From the NCBI GenBank assembly GCA_003152485.1, contig PMAE01000077.1:1-37605 (forward strand): a stretch of DNA of 37,605 bases, in the 5' to 3' direction. The DNA is from Gemmatimonadota bacterium. GTDB taxonomy: Bacteria > Gemmatimonadota > Gemmatimonadetes > Gemmatimonadales > Gemmatimonadaceae. Of the stretch, positions 7,429-15,567 are shown one piece after another. Each line of letters opens with the position of its first letter. Position 1 is the first letter of the stretch. The notes under the pieces were generated by a model. The model ran no database searches, had not been told where the DNA came from, and worked only from the letters and a program-made list of their open reading frames with translations. The translations under genes and the position numbers were made by a program.

Positions 7429-7444
7429 GTAGTCAATTGCTTAC
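7429..7444. promoter_or_regulatory. palindrome overlapping the tetR -35, candidate TetR operator
   Basis: The sequence fits GTAnnCAATTGnnTAC, a 16-bp interrupted palindrome covering the -35 hexamer. Size, symmetry and position are those of a TetR-family operator used for autorepression of a regulator-led efflux operon. Binding is not demonstrated. Confidence 0.45.
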
Positions 7445-7465
7445 AGCATAGAGGGCGCCTATACT
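7437..7465 (+). promoter_or_regulatory. sigma70-type promoter of the tetR-efflux operon
   Basis: TTGCTT (7437-7442), a 17-base spacer, then TATACT (7460-7465): the best match to the sigma70 consensus in the window. The start would fall at about 7472-7474, next to an ATG at 7474 that opens an 8-codon ORF ending at the tetR start. Confidence 0.7.
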
Positions 7466-7473
7466 TCCGCGCC

Positions 7474-7500
7474 ATGCTCAAATTTTCTGGCGCCCGATGA
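7474..7500 (+). CDS. 8-codon upstream ORF coupled to tetR
   Basis: ATG at 7474 to TGA at 7498-7500, encoding Met-Leu-Lys-Phe-Ser-Gly-Ala-Arg. The stop overlaps the tetR ATG (7497) as ATGA. The ATG coincides with the predicted transcription start, so a leaderless ribosome could translate this mini-ORF and re-initiate on tetR, which lacks its own Shine-Dalgarno. It is too short to judge by coding statistics; the geometry is the evidence. Confidence 0.4.
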   Translation: MLKFSGAR

Positions 7501-8141
7501 CAATTGACCGGGGCAAATTGGTGGACGCCGCGGCCCGTGTGTACGGGGAATTCGGGTTCCGGGGTGCGACGACTCGGCGGATCGCCGATGAGGCGGGCGT
7601 CAACGAGATCACGATCTTCCGGCAGTTCGGCTCCAAGGAAGCGTTGATCAACGAAGTGGTCCGGACCCACGCCGTGCGTCCGCCGCACCCCGATCTCCCG
7701 ATCGCCCCGGTCGATCCGCAGCATGAGCTCACCGAATGGGCGGAGACGGTCCGCGCCCACATGAGCGATGCCCGCTCGCTCATCCGGCGGATGATGAGCG
7801 AGATGGAGGAGCGCCCTGGCGTCGCGCCGTGCGTCGGCGAGGGGCCGATGCACGCCGCCGCACAGTTGCACGAGTACGTCGCGCGCCTGAGCGTCCACGG
7901 GTTCCTGCCACCCCTTGCGACCTCGCGCGCCCACGACACGCCTGATCGCGACGCGGCCGCCTCCATGCTCATGTCGGCGCTCTTTGCCGACGCCATGGGC
8001 CGTGACATGATGCCCACGATGTATCCCCAGCCTGCTGAACGAGCGCCGGCCGCCTACGTCCGGGTCTTCTTGGCCGCACTCGGTGCGCAGCTACCCTCGA
8101 GCTACACGCCCGCGCCGTCGCTGCGCGCAGGATCCGTATGA
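7497..8141 (+). CDS. TetR-family transcriptional regulator
   Basis: 214 residues. The first about 50 form the classic TetR helix-turn-helix: RGKLVDAAARVYGEFGFRGATTRRIADEAGV, then NEITIFRQFGSKEALI, where TIFRQFGSKEAL is the family recognition-helix signature. The rest is a divergent helical ligand-binding and dimerisation domain ending in a Pro/Ala/Ser tail. Its stop overlaps the next gene's start (ATGA), placing it first in an operon with tolC, adaptor and RND pump. It is therefore the likely local repressor, released by a pump substrate. A palindrome over the -35 suggests autoregulation. The ligand is unknown. Confidence 0.9.
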   Translation: MTIDRGKLVDAAARVYGEFGFRGATTRRIADEAGVNEITIFRQFGSKEALINEVVRTHAVRPPHPDLPIAPVDPQHELTEWAETVRAHMSDARSLIRRMMSEMEERPGVAPCVGEGPMHAAAQLHEYVARLSVHGFLPPLATSRAHDTPDRDAAASMLMSALFADAMGRDMMPTMYPQPAERAPAAYVRVFLAALGAQLPSSYTPAPSLRAGSV

Positions 8142-9958
8142 CGCGATCACCTGAGACTCAATCCGTGCTCGCCGGTGTGCGGCGGTGGGGCAGCGCGTCC
8201 GCGATCCTGGCGGTGCTGGCCACCGCGCGGCCGCTGCACGCACAAGGCGCCACCACCGACAGCGCCGCCCGGACGACGACCACGACGCTGGCGTCCGCCT
8301 CCTCGCGGAGCCCGGCCACATCGGCCATGTCGCTCGCCGACGCCGTCCGCGCCGCGCTCTCCAAGAGCGAGGCTGTCCGGATCGCGCAGGCCGGTGTGCT
8401 GCGCGCGCGCGGCCAAGTGGATGAGGCGTTGTCGGGCTGGTTCCCACAACTGAGTGGCACGGCGGGGTACACCCGCACGCTCCAGACGCAGTACACCGCG
8501 CTGGCCAAGGCGACCGCGACGCCCGTGGATTCGAGTCATACGTCCCAGGTCGCGTTGTGCTCCCCGCACCTCGACTCGCTGTCCACCGTCGCGCAGCGCC
8601 AGGCCGCGTTCAACGCCGCGCAGTCGTGTCCCAACAACACCGGGATAGGCGGAATCAATTTCGCCCAAGTTGGCTTCGGCTCGCTCAACCAATACACGCT
8701 CGGCCTGAACTTTTCTCAGACGCTGTTCAACGGTCAGATCCTCGCGCAGGCCCAGGCCGTCAAATCGCCGCGCCGCGCGGCCGAGATCGAAGTGGCGGCC
8801 CAGAAGGCGCAGGTGACGTTCGACGTCACGCAGGCGTACTACGACGCCGCGCTCGCCGACCGACTCGTGACCATCGCCGAATCCACGCTCGTCCAGTCCA
8901 ATCGCACGCTCCAGCAGACGCAACTGACCAAGCGGGTGGGCACGCAGTCCGAGTTCGACCTCTTGCAGGCGCAGGTCACGCGCAACAACCAAGTGCCGGT
9001 CGTGATTCAACGGCGCGGTGATCGCGACGTCGCGTACTATCGCCTCAAGCAGTTGGTCAAACTTCCGCTCGACACGCCGCTGCAGCTCACGACCGACGTC
9101 GAGGACTCGACCGCGGCCCCCGATGGCGTCCGGCTCGCGTCGGTTCCGACGGTGCTGGACTCCGGCGGCATGGTCACCGCGGTCGATACGGTCGCACTGG
9201 CCGTGGATACCGGCGCCGACCGGCGGTCGACCGTCCGTGAGCAGGTCGAGACCGTCAAAGAGAATGCCGCGCTCCTCAGGGCGGCGAACTCGGAGCGGCT
9301 GCCGGCCCTGGTCCTGACGTCGCAATACCAGAAGGTGGCGTACCCCTTCAATCTGCCGTCGTGGTCCGACTTCCTCACGAACTGGAACATCGGCGTCGGA
9401 CTCTCGGTCCCGATCTTTACGGGCCGCAAGATCAAAGGTGACGAGATGGTCGCGCAGGCCAATCTCATCGAGGCGCGGACGCGGCTGCAACAGACGCGGG
9501 AGCTCGCCGTGCTCGACTCGCGAACCGCGATCGCGACGCTTCGGCAAGCGCAGGCCGCGTGGTCCGCGAGTGTCGGGACGGTGACCCAGGCCACGCGCGC
9601 GTATCAGATCGCCGAGCTCCGGTACAAGGAAGGCATCTCGACGCAGATCGAGCTCACCGATCAACGCATCGCGCAGCAGCAGGCGCTCGCCAATCGGGCC
9701 CAGGCCGCGCGCAACCTCCAGGTGGCGCGAGTCCGACTCGGACTGATCGCCGATCTCCCGCTCTCGAGCGCGGGCGCCGGCGCGAGTGCGGCGCAGAGTG
9801 CGGCGCAGGGTAGCCCGACGATTCCGCAGGGTGCGACGCAGCAGCCCGGCGCTGCGGTGTCCGGGTCGCCGACGGTCCCGGGGTCGCCGAGTCCCGCGGC
9901 GACGGCACAATCCACGACCTTTCCGACATCCGGCCAGCCCGGGAGCACGAGCCCATGA
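8138..9958 (+). CDS. TolC-family outer-membrane efflux protein
   Basis: 606 residues, longer than the usual 450-500. A signal peptide ends near ARPLHAQ. Two outer-membrane efflux repeats follow: the first with SLADAVRAALSKSEAVRIAQAG, SLNQYTLGLNFSQTLFNG and a coiled-coil segment, the second with LPALVLTSQYQ, NWNIGVGLSVPIFTG and the closing helix RYKEGISTQIELTDQRIAQQQ. These are standard TolC features. The excess length is a C-terminal tail of about 60 residues rich in Pro, Gly, Ser, Ala and Gln with no predicted fold, probably a flexible periplasmic extension. It forms the outer-membrane channel of the tripartite pump encoded next. ATGA overlaps at both ends show tight coupling. Confidence 0.93.
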   Translation: MTRSPETQSVLAGVRRWGSASAILAVLATARPLHAQGATTDSAARTTTTTLASASSRSPATSAMSLADAVRAALSKSEAVRIAQAGVLRARGQVDEALSGWFPQLSGTAGYTRTLQTQYTALAKATATPVDSSHTSQVALCSPHLDSLSTVAQRQAAFNAAQSCPNNTGIGGINFAQVGFGSLNQYTLGLNFSQTLFNGQILAQAQAVKSPRRAAEIEVAAQKAQVTFDVTQAYYDAALADRLVTIAESTLVQSNRTLQQTQLTKRVGTQSEFDLLQAQVTRNNQVPVVIQRRGDRDVAYYRLKQLVKLPLDTPLQLTTDVEDSTAAPDGVRLASVPTVLDSGGMVTAVDTVALAVDTGADRRSTVREQVETVKENAALLRAANSERLPALVLTSQYQKVAYPFNLPSWSDFLTNWNIGVGLSVPIFTGRKIKGDEMVAQANLIEARTRLQQTRELAVLDSRTAIATLRQAQAAWSASVGTVTQATRAYQIAELRYKEGISTQIELTDQRIAQQQALANRAQAARNLQVARVRLGLIADLPLSSAGAGASAAQSAAQGSPTIPQGATQQPGAAVSGSPTVPGSPSPAATAQSTTFPTSGQPGSTSP

Positions 9959-11154
9959 CCGCGAACCGGACTCCGCTCGACCGCTCGACCGACCTCTTGC
10001 TCCCCGGGTCGCCGCGACGATCGCGATCCACCGTGCGTGTGCGGTGTGCGCGCGGGATGTACACGCTGCTGCTGGCGCCCGCGCTCGCGGGTGCCGCGTT
10101 CGCCGCGTGCCGCAAGCCGGTCGTGGAAACCGACGACGCGATCCAACTCGGTCCGGAGAACGTGGCGGTCGTGACGATGGCGCGGCTTCGCAGCGGGCCC
10201 GTCATCTCGGGCACCCTCGCGCCGGTCCGGGATGCGCAGATCCGGGCGCAGGTCGGCGGCTCCGTCGTCCGCATCTCGGCCGACCAGGGACAGCGCGTGT
10301 CCGCGGGCCAGGAGCTCGCGCAGATCGATGCGGCCGGACTCCACGACGCATTCGTGTCGGCGCGGTCCGCGGTGGACGCGGCGCAGACCGCCGCCGACTA
10401 CGCGGCGCGCCAGGGCCAACGGTATGACACCCTCCTGGCCGCGGGCGCGGTGTCGGAACGCGACCGCGAGACCGTCGTCCAGTCGAACGCGCAAGCCCAA
10501 GCGGCGCTGATCGACGCCAAAGCGCGCCTCGTGTCCGCCGGGAAACAGCTCGACTACACCGGCGTCCGCGCGCCCTTCGCCGGGGTCGTCTCGGCGCGGA
10601 GCGTGAGCGCCGGCGATGTCGTCCAGCCGGGCGCGATGCTGTTCTCGGTGGTCGATCCATCCGTGCTTCAACTGCAGGCCGCCGTCCCCGCGGAGCAGCT
10701 GAGCGTCGTGCGCGTCGGGCAGCCGGTCGCGTTCTCGTTGAACGGATACGGCGACCGGCCCTTTCTCGGGACCGTCACGCGCATCAACCCGGTCGCCGAC
10801 CCGAGCACGCGTCAGGTCCAGCTGTATACCACGATACAGAATCCCAACAACTCGCTGGTCGCCGGGCTGTTCGCGAGCGGGCGAGTGGTCACGGACAGTG
10901 CGCGCGGGCTGGTGGCTCCGGCGGATGCCATCGATGCCCGGAACTTGCGCCCCGCCGTCGAACGCCTGACCCGGGGACGTGTCGAGCGGATCGACGTGCA
11001 GCTCGGGCTCCGGGATCCTCAGACCAACCAGGTCGAGATCACGGCCGGCGTGGCGGCCGGTGACACCTTACTCGTGGGGTCGGCGCAGGGGATCACCGTG
11101 GGGACGCGCGTGCGGGTCACCGCGATCACCGATTCGACGACCGCCGCGAGGTAG
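9955..11154 (+). CDS. RND efflux periplasmic adaptor (membrane fusion protein)
   Basis: 399 residues from the ATG overlapping the tolC stop. An alternative ATG at 10057 (Met35) begins directly before a hydrophobic signal ending FAAC, a near-lipobox, so the mature protein may be lipidated and Met35 may be the real start. Then come the biotinyl-lipoyl half (GTLAPVRDAQIRAQVGGSVVRI), an alpha-hairpin of about 70 residues (DAFVSARSAVDAAQTAADYAA), the second lipoyl half (APFAGVVSARSVSAGDVVQPG) and beta-barrel and membrane-proximal domains. It bridges the inner-membrane RND pump and TolC in the periplasm. Confidence 0.92.
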   Translation: MTANRTPLDRSTDLLLPGSPRRSRSTVRVRCARGMYTLLLAPALAGAAFAACRKPVVETDDAIQLGPENVAVVTMARLRSGPVISGTLAPVRDAQIRAQVGGSVVRISADQGQRVSAGQELAQIDAAGLHDAFVSARSAVDAAQTAADYAARQGQRYDTLLAAGAVSERDRETVVQSNAQAQAALIDAKARLVSAGKQLDYTGVRAPFAGVVSARSVSAGDVVQPGAMLFSVVDPSVLQLQAAVPAEQLSVVRVGQPVAFSLNGYGDRPFLGTVTRINPVADPSTRQVQLYTTIQNPNNSLVAGLFASGRVVTDSARGLVAPADAIDARNLRPAVERLTRGRVERIDVQLGLRDPQTNQVEITAGVAAGDTLLVGSAQGITVGTRVRVTAITDSTTAAR

Positions 11155-11159
11155 CGCCC

Positions 11160-14100
11160 GTGTTCATCTCCGACTTTGCGATCAAGCGGCCCATCGTCAC
11201 CGTCACGACGATGATCGCAATCGTCGTGTTCGGCATCTTCGCGCTGATCAAGACCGACGTGGACGAGTTCCCGGACATCCAGCAGCCGATCGTCCTCGTC
11301 GCCGTGCCGTATCCCGGGGCGTCCCCGGGTCAGGTCGAGCGCGAAGTCGTGGACCGCATGGAAGAACAGTTCAACGCCATCAGCGGGATCGATCAGATCA
11401 CCTCGACGTCCACCGATGGCTTCGCCCAGATCATCGTCCAGTACGTCTTCAGCAAAGATCCCGACCAGGGCGCCCAGGACATTCGCGACGCCATCTCCGA
11501 GATCCGGGACAAACTGCCCGCGGAGATGAAAGAGCCGATCATCAAGCGGCAAGACCCGGGCGAGTTGCCGATCGTCTCGCTGGCCCTGACCTCGCAGACG
11601 ATGAGCCCATCGGAGCTCACCATTCTGGCCGATCCCGGGATCACCAAAGAGTTGCGGTCGATCACGGGCGTGGCGCAGGTCACCGTATCGGGCGGTGTCG
11701 ATCGCACGATCGCGGTCAACGTCCGGCCCGCCGACTTGCAGGCGGCCCACGTGAGCGTGGCCGATGTCGTGAACGCGCTGAACTCGCAGAACCTCGCCGC
11801 GCCGGTCGGCGCCGTCACCGGGACCCTCACCGAGCAGCAGATCCGCCTCCTCGGGCGACTCGAGACGCCGCAGGATTTCCTGCAGTTGGTGGTGGCCAAT
11901 CGCGGCGGACAGCTCGTGCGGCTCGGCCAGGTGGCGGACGTCAAGGACACATCGGTCGAGGCCCGATCGGTTGCCCTGTTCAATGGCCAGCTCGGGATCG
12001 GGATGGACATCACGAAGTCCAAGGGTATCAGCACGACCCGGGTCGCCGACGACATCAGGGCCAAGATCGCGGGGCTGCAGCAGACATTGCCGCCCGGCGT
12101 GCGCCTGAAGTTGGTCCGCGACGCCGGGGTGCGCGTCCGCGACTCGGTGCGCAACGTCGAGGAAGCGCTCATCGAGGGAGCGCTGCTCACCGTGCTGGTC
12201 GTGTTCCTGTTCCTCAATAGCTGGCGCTCGACGGTCATCACCGGACTCGCACTGCCGGTCTCCACGATCGCGGCGTTCATCGCCGTCTGGGCCTGCGGCT
12301 TCACGCTCAACACGATGTCGCTCCTCGGGCTGTCGCTCGCGATCGGCATCCTGATCGATGACGCCATCGTGGTCCGGGAGAACATCGTCCGGCACATCGA
12401 GCTCGGGGAGGATCACGTCGCCGCGTCGCACTCGGGCACCGACGAAATCGGACTCGCCGTGACCGCCACGACGTTCTCGATCGTCGCCGTCTTCGTCCCC
12501 GTGGCATTCATGAACGGCATCGCTGGGCAGTGGTTCAAACCGTTTGCCCTGACCATCGCGTGCGCCGTGCTCGTCTCGCTGTTCGTGTCGTTCTCGCTCG
12601 ATCCGATGCTGTCGGCCTACTGGCCCGACCCGCAGCTCGAGGCCCACCAACGCCGAAATGCGCTGGCCCGTGCGCTCGACCGGTTCAACATCTGGTTCGA
12701 TCGACAGGCCGACCGCTACAAGCGGGTCATCGGCTGGGCGCTCGATCACCGCTGGACGATGGTGGGTGTAGCCGTGACGTCGTTCGCGGGCGCGCTCGCC
12801 CTCCAATTCACGGTCGGCGGTGGCGGGTTCATTCCGGACAGCGATCGCTCGGAATTCGACATCGACGTCCAAACGCCGCCCGGCTCGAATCTCGATTACA
12901 TGCGGCTCAAGCTCGATGAGATCGGCCGGCTGGTCCGTGCGCACCGTGAGGTGCAGTACACCTACGCGACGGTCGGCGATGCCGCTGGCTCGGGGCGTGT
13001 GGATGACGCGGACATCTACGTGCGGCTGGTCCCAAAGTCCGACCGCCATCTGGAGCAGAAAGAATTTGCGCAGATCATTCGAACCGAGATTGCGCGCGTC
13101 GGCGGTGTGACGCCGTATGTCTTTTCGAACGGCTTCGGTGACAAGCGGAAGCAGATCGAGGTCCAGCTTCGAGGCACAGATGAGGCGGTGCTGGCCCACT
13201 TCGCGGAGCAGGTCCTCGCCCAGATGCGAACCGTGCGCGGGGCCGGTGACGTCGGCTTGTCCACCAAGGGACAGCGCCCAGAGCTGCAGATCGATCTCAA
13301 TCGCGGCCTCGCGGGGACGCTCGGTGTGACCGTCGGCACGGTCGCGCAATCACTGCGCCCCGCGTTCGCCGGTCTCCACGCGGGTGACTGGGTGGACCCG
13401 ACCGGCAAGACCCGCGACGTCACCGTACGGCTGGCGCCCGAGTCGCGCACCAACATCGCCGACCTCGCGCAACTGCCACTCGTGCTCCCCGGCGCGCCGG
13501 GCACCGGAGTGGGCGGCGCGGCCGGCGGTCCGTCGCTGGTCACGATACCCCTTGGTCAGGTGGCCACGATCAGTACCACGCTCGGTCCCGCCGAGATCGA
13601 CCATCTTGACCGGGACGAAGTCATTACCGTCGGCGCCAACCCGGTCGGCGCCGACCTGTCCGACGTGTCCAAAGCCATCAACGCCAAGGTGGCCACGCTG
13701 CAGGTTCCGCCCGGCGTGCGGATCACCCAGGGCGGCCAGGTCAAGGATCAAGCGACGGTCTTCGGGAGCATCTTCGCCGCGCTCGGTCTCGCGGTGATGT
13801 TGATGTACCTGATCCTGGTCATCCAATTCGGATCGTTTCTCGATCCGCTGGCCATCATGATGTCGTTGCCGTTGTCGCTGATCGGCGTCGTGATCGCGCT
13901 CATCATCACCGGCGACACCCTGAACATCATGAGCCTCATCGGCGTCATCTTGCTCATGGGCATCGTCGCGAAGAACGCGATCCTCCTCATCGACTTCGCG
14001 AAATGGTCGAAGGAAAAGGGCGGGCTCTCGACCCGCGATGCGCTCATCGAAGCCGGCCGCATCCGGTTGCGTCCGATCCTCATGACCACGATGGCGTTGA

Positions 14101-14366
14101 TCGCCGGGATGATCCCCGTGGCCCTCGGCGTCGGCGAAGGCGCCGACTTCCGCTCGCCACTGGGCCGGGCCGTGATCGGTGGCGTCATCACGTCCACCTT
14201 CCTCACGCTCCTTGTCATTCCGACGTTCTACGAGATCCTCGACGAGTGGCGCACCGCGGTCCAACGGTTCTTAGGCCGCCATGCTACCGCTCACGCCATC
14301 CCTCCAGCCTCCACCGGTCCCGGCCTCACCGCCGGGCCCCTTGCCGGTCCCTCCGCCGGGGACTGA
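11160..14366 (+). CDS. RND multidrug efflux transporter, HAE1 (AcrB-like) type
   Basis: 1068 residues, full length for the family, starting at GTG five bases after the adaptor stop. It begins MFISDFAIKRPIVT, the usual HAE1 N-terminus, with an amphipathic helix and TM1, then the FPDIQQP motif. Twelve helices and two large periplasmic loops fit AcrB. The proton-relay pair Asp400-Asp401 lies in GILIDDAIVVREN, and the second-half signature GIVAKNAILLIDFA is intact. The Pro/Ala-rich C-terminal tail is not conserved. It exports hydrophobic compounds from periplasm or inner leaflet, driven by the proton gradient. Substrates cannot be predicted. A hairpin begins within its stop codon. Confidence 0.95.
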   Translation: MFISDFAIKRPIVTVTTMIAIVVFGIFALIKTDVDEFPDIQQPIVLVAVPYPGASPGQVEREVVDRMEEQFNAISGIDQITSTSTDGFAQIIVQYVFSKDPDQGAQDIRDAISEIRDKLPAEMKEPIIKRQDPGELPIVSLALTSQTMSPSELTILADPGITKELRSITGVAQVTVSGGVDRTIAVNVRPADLQAAHVSVADVVNALNSQNLAAPVGAVTGTLTEQQIRLLGRLETPQDFLQLVVANRGGQLVRLGQVADVKDTSVEARSVALFNGQLGIGMDITKSKGISTTRVADDIRAKIAGLQQTLPPGVRLKLVRDAGVRVRDSVRNVEEALIEGALLTVLVVFLFLNSWRSTVITGLALPVSTIAAFIAVWACGFTLNTMSLLGLSLAIGILIDDAIVVRENIVRHIELGEDHVAASHSGTDEIGLAVTATTFSIVAVFVPVAFMNGIAGQWFKPFALTIACAVLVSLFVSFSLDPMLSAYWPDPQLEAHQRRNALARALDRFNIWFDRQADRYKRVIGWALDHRWTMVGVAVTSFAGALALQFTVGGGGFIPDSDRSEFDIDVQTPPGSNLDYMRLKLDEIGRLVRAHREVQYTYATVGDAAGSGRVDDADIYVRLVPKSDRHLEQKEFAQIIRTEIARVGGVTPYVFSNGFGDKRKQIEVQLRGTDEAVLAHFAEQVLAQMRTVRGAGDVGLSTKGQRPELQIDLNRGLAGTLGVTVGTVAQSLRPAFAGLHAGDWVDPTGKTRDVTVRLAPESRTNIADLAQLPLVLPGAPGTGVGGAAGGPSLVTIPLGQVATISTTLGPAEIDHLDRDEVITVGANPVGADLSDVSKAINAKVATLQVPPGVRITQGGQVKDQATVFGSIFAALGLAVMLMYLILVIQFGSFLDPLAIMMSLPLSLIGVVIALIITGDTLNIMSLIGVILLMGIVAKNAILLIDFAKWSKEKGGLSTRDALIEAGRIRLRPILMTTMALIAGMIPVALGVGEGADFRSPLGRAVIGGVITSTFLTLLVIPTFYEILDEWRTAVQRFLGRHATAHAIPPASTGPGLTAGPLAGPSAGD

Positions 14367-14390
14367 CGCGCTTGACGGCCAGCGGTCAGT
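14362..14390 (+). terminator. terminator-like hairpin at the end of the efflux operon
   Basis: ACTGAC-(G)-CGCT (14362-14372) pairs with AGCG-GTCAGT (14381-14390): ten base pairs with one bulged G and an 8-nt loop. The stem contains the pump stop codon. No T-run follows. Another weaker stem lies just after (14398-14405 with 14412-14421). Confidence 0.5.
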
Positions 14391-14675
14391 GACCCCTCGC
14401 GCGACCGTCGTGTCGGGCGCGAGATCGGCGACCACTGGGCCTCGGATGGGAGAGGCGGACCGCGAGCACCTGCGCTGTGACCGGCGGACCGGCGTCCGAT
14501 ACCCGTTCAGGGCGCCAGGTTCAAATCCAAGGCCGTGAAGACCTCTCGGTCAACGAAGTTGGTGAGCGACGTCATGGCCGCGCAGGAATGTGTCATGCCT
14601 CCCCACATCATCAGCCCCACTTCCCAGGAGGCTAGATACCCGTTTCCCCTGAGGGCTTTCGGACGCATCCGTGGT
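14391..14675. other. intergenic region after the efflux operon
   Basis: About 285 bases between the pump operon and padR (convergent), with no supported gene. A minus-strand frame of 34 codons (about 14507-14611, starting Met-Met-Trp-Gly-Gly) has no recognisable similarity and no clear ribosome site. From about 14520 to 15560 the sequence is visibly richer in A and T than its surroundings. Confidence 0.4.
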
Positions 14676-15047
14676 TTACCCGTTAGACAACAACACAGCA
14701 TCGACCGCTTTGGTGAACAATTGCCAGCCGCGTTGCCCCGCTCGCGCCACCTTCCGGCCTTTGGCCGTAATGCTGTAATATTTTCGCTGGCGTCCGTTCG
14801 TCCCCAAACGCCATTCCGATCGCAGATAGCCACGTTTGTACAATTGATGCAGCGCTGGATACAGTGTGCCTTCCTTGAACTGAAACGATTTCTCGCTGCG
14901 ACGGCTCGCCTCCTGGATGATCTCGTAGCCGTACATCTCTCGCTCGGAGAGCAACTTCAAGAGAAGTATCGCGATGCTCCCTTTCAATAGTTCGCGATCG
15001 AAGTCCATCTCGTTCAATGCCTCGGTGGATGTGACGCGTCGACTCAC
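14676..15047 (-). CDS. PadR-family transcriptional regulator
   Basis: 123 residues. A short N-terminal extension precedes a winged helix: LLKGSIAILLLKLLSEREMYGYEIIQEAS, then FKEGTLYPALHQLYKRGYLRSEW and RKYYSITAKGRKVA. EGTLYPxLHxLxxxGYL is the defining PadR signature. A C-terminal helix (WQLFTKAVDAVLL) completes the dimer interface of the short PadR-s2 subfamily. The gene lies 15 bases after the small membrane-protein gene on the same strand and probably shares its promoter. PadR proteins usually repress their own operon and respond to small molecules. In related soil phyla such regulators often sit beside MacB-like permeases, but none is present here. Confidence 0.93.
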   Translation of the reverse strand: MSRRVTSTEALNEMDFDRELLKGSIAILLLKLLSEREMYGYEIIQEASRRSEKSFQFKEGTLYPALHQLYKRGYLRSEWRLGTNGRQRKYYSITAKGRKVARAGQRGWQLFTKAVDAVLLSNG

Positions 15048-15062
15048 CCTACCTTGCGCCGG

Positions 15063-15395
15063 CTATGAGATCGCGTCGAGCACCGTTGTTGGTCGGCTGG
15101 TGGCGGAGACTCGAACAATTGCCACGAGCGCCCACACATCGGCACAGTATCCGAGGGCGCCAATGACGGCGCGTAGATTGTCCCACCGTGCAAAGCCGTC
15201 GAACGCCCGCTGCAGCGCTGCGGGATCGTTGCCGATGTGCGCCACACTCAGCATGATCGGGGCGGCCTGAGTGGTGGCCAGCAAAATGCCAATCTTCATG
15301 ACTACGGCGGCATAGATGGGTATGGCCACCGAACGCGGTCGCGTGGAACTCAGGCGAAAGCTGATTGCCGCGACGACAATCAAGAGCGTCCACAC
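15063..15395 (-). CDS. small membrane protein preceding padR, start uncertain or 5'-damaged
   Basis: About 110 residues if started at the GTG at 15395. Three hydrophobic spans are visible: VWTLLIVVAAISFRL, VAIPIYAAVVMKIGILLAT and LRAVIGALGYCADVWALVAI. I do not recognise the family with certainty. An excellent AAGGAG lies 8 bases before an ATG at 15405, but that ATG is in a different frame and opens a non-hydrophobic product. The GTG in the membrane frame is 18 bases from AAGGAG. Either initiation is at the GTG, or a small indel has shifted the original start out of frame. It is expressed with padR, presumably under PadR control. Confidence 0.45.
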   Translation of the reverse strand: MWTLLIVVAAISFRLSSTRPRSVAIPIYAAVVMKIGILLATTQAAPIMLSVAHIGNDPAALQRAFDGFARWDNLRAVIGALGYCADVWALVAIVRVSATSRPTTVLDAIS

Positions 15396-15438
15396 GCGAT
15401 GCCATGGACCGTACTCCTTGGGCGGCTGTCGATACTCT

Positions 15439-15464
15439 GTTATACATAGCCTCGTTATACATAG
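15439..15464. repeat. two direct copies of GTTATACATAG, candidate PadR operator
   Basis: GTTATACATAG occurs at 15439-15449 and again at 15454-15464, period 15. On the minus strand these read CTATGTATAAC, containing ATGTAT, the half-site common in PadR-family operators. The second copy overlaps the -10 of the minus-strand promoter and extends into the 11-bp palindrome CATAGTCTATG (15460-15470). Confidence 0.5.
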
Positions 15465-15492
15465 TCTATGCCACCGGCATCTCGATTGACAA
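15463..15492 (-). promoter_or_regulatory. minus-strand promoter of the membrane-protein/padR unit
   Basis: Read on the minus strand: TTGTCA (15492-15487), an 18-base spacer, TAGACT (15468-15463). The initial transcribed region carries the CTATGTATAAC repeats, so a PadR dimer bound there would block RNA polymerase. Confidence 0.5.
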
Positions 15493-15567
15493 GGCCCGTC
15501 AGGGCCCGGCAATCGCCAATTCCGGTTCGTTCGCATTTCAACGCATGCGTAACCGCAGGCGCCATTC

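Noticed and set aside
8147-9910. Long minus-strand open frame antisense to the tolC gene
   Set aside because: Same reason: low-complexity Arg/Gly composition, no fold signature, and full overlap with a clear TolC gene.
11019-13349. Very long open frame on the minus strand, antisense to the RND pump
   Set aside because: The product is full of Arg, Asp, Gly and His with no motif, as expected for antisense frames in GC-rich DNA. The plus-strand pump is unmistakable.
14518-14528. GGTTCAAATCC, resembling a tRNA T-loop
   Set aside because: The flanking bases do not form a T-stem, and no acceptor, D or anticodon arm is present within 80 bases.
14507-14833. 108-codon minus-strand frame overlapping padR
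   Set aside because: Half of it is padR in another frame. The rest has no recognisable features.
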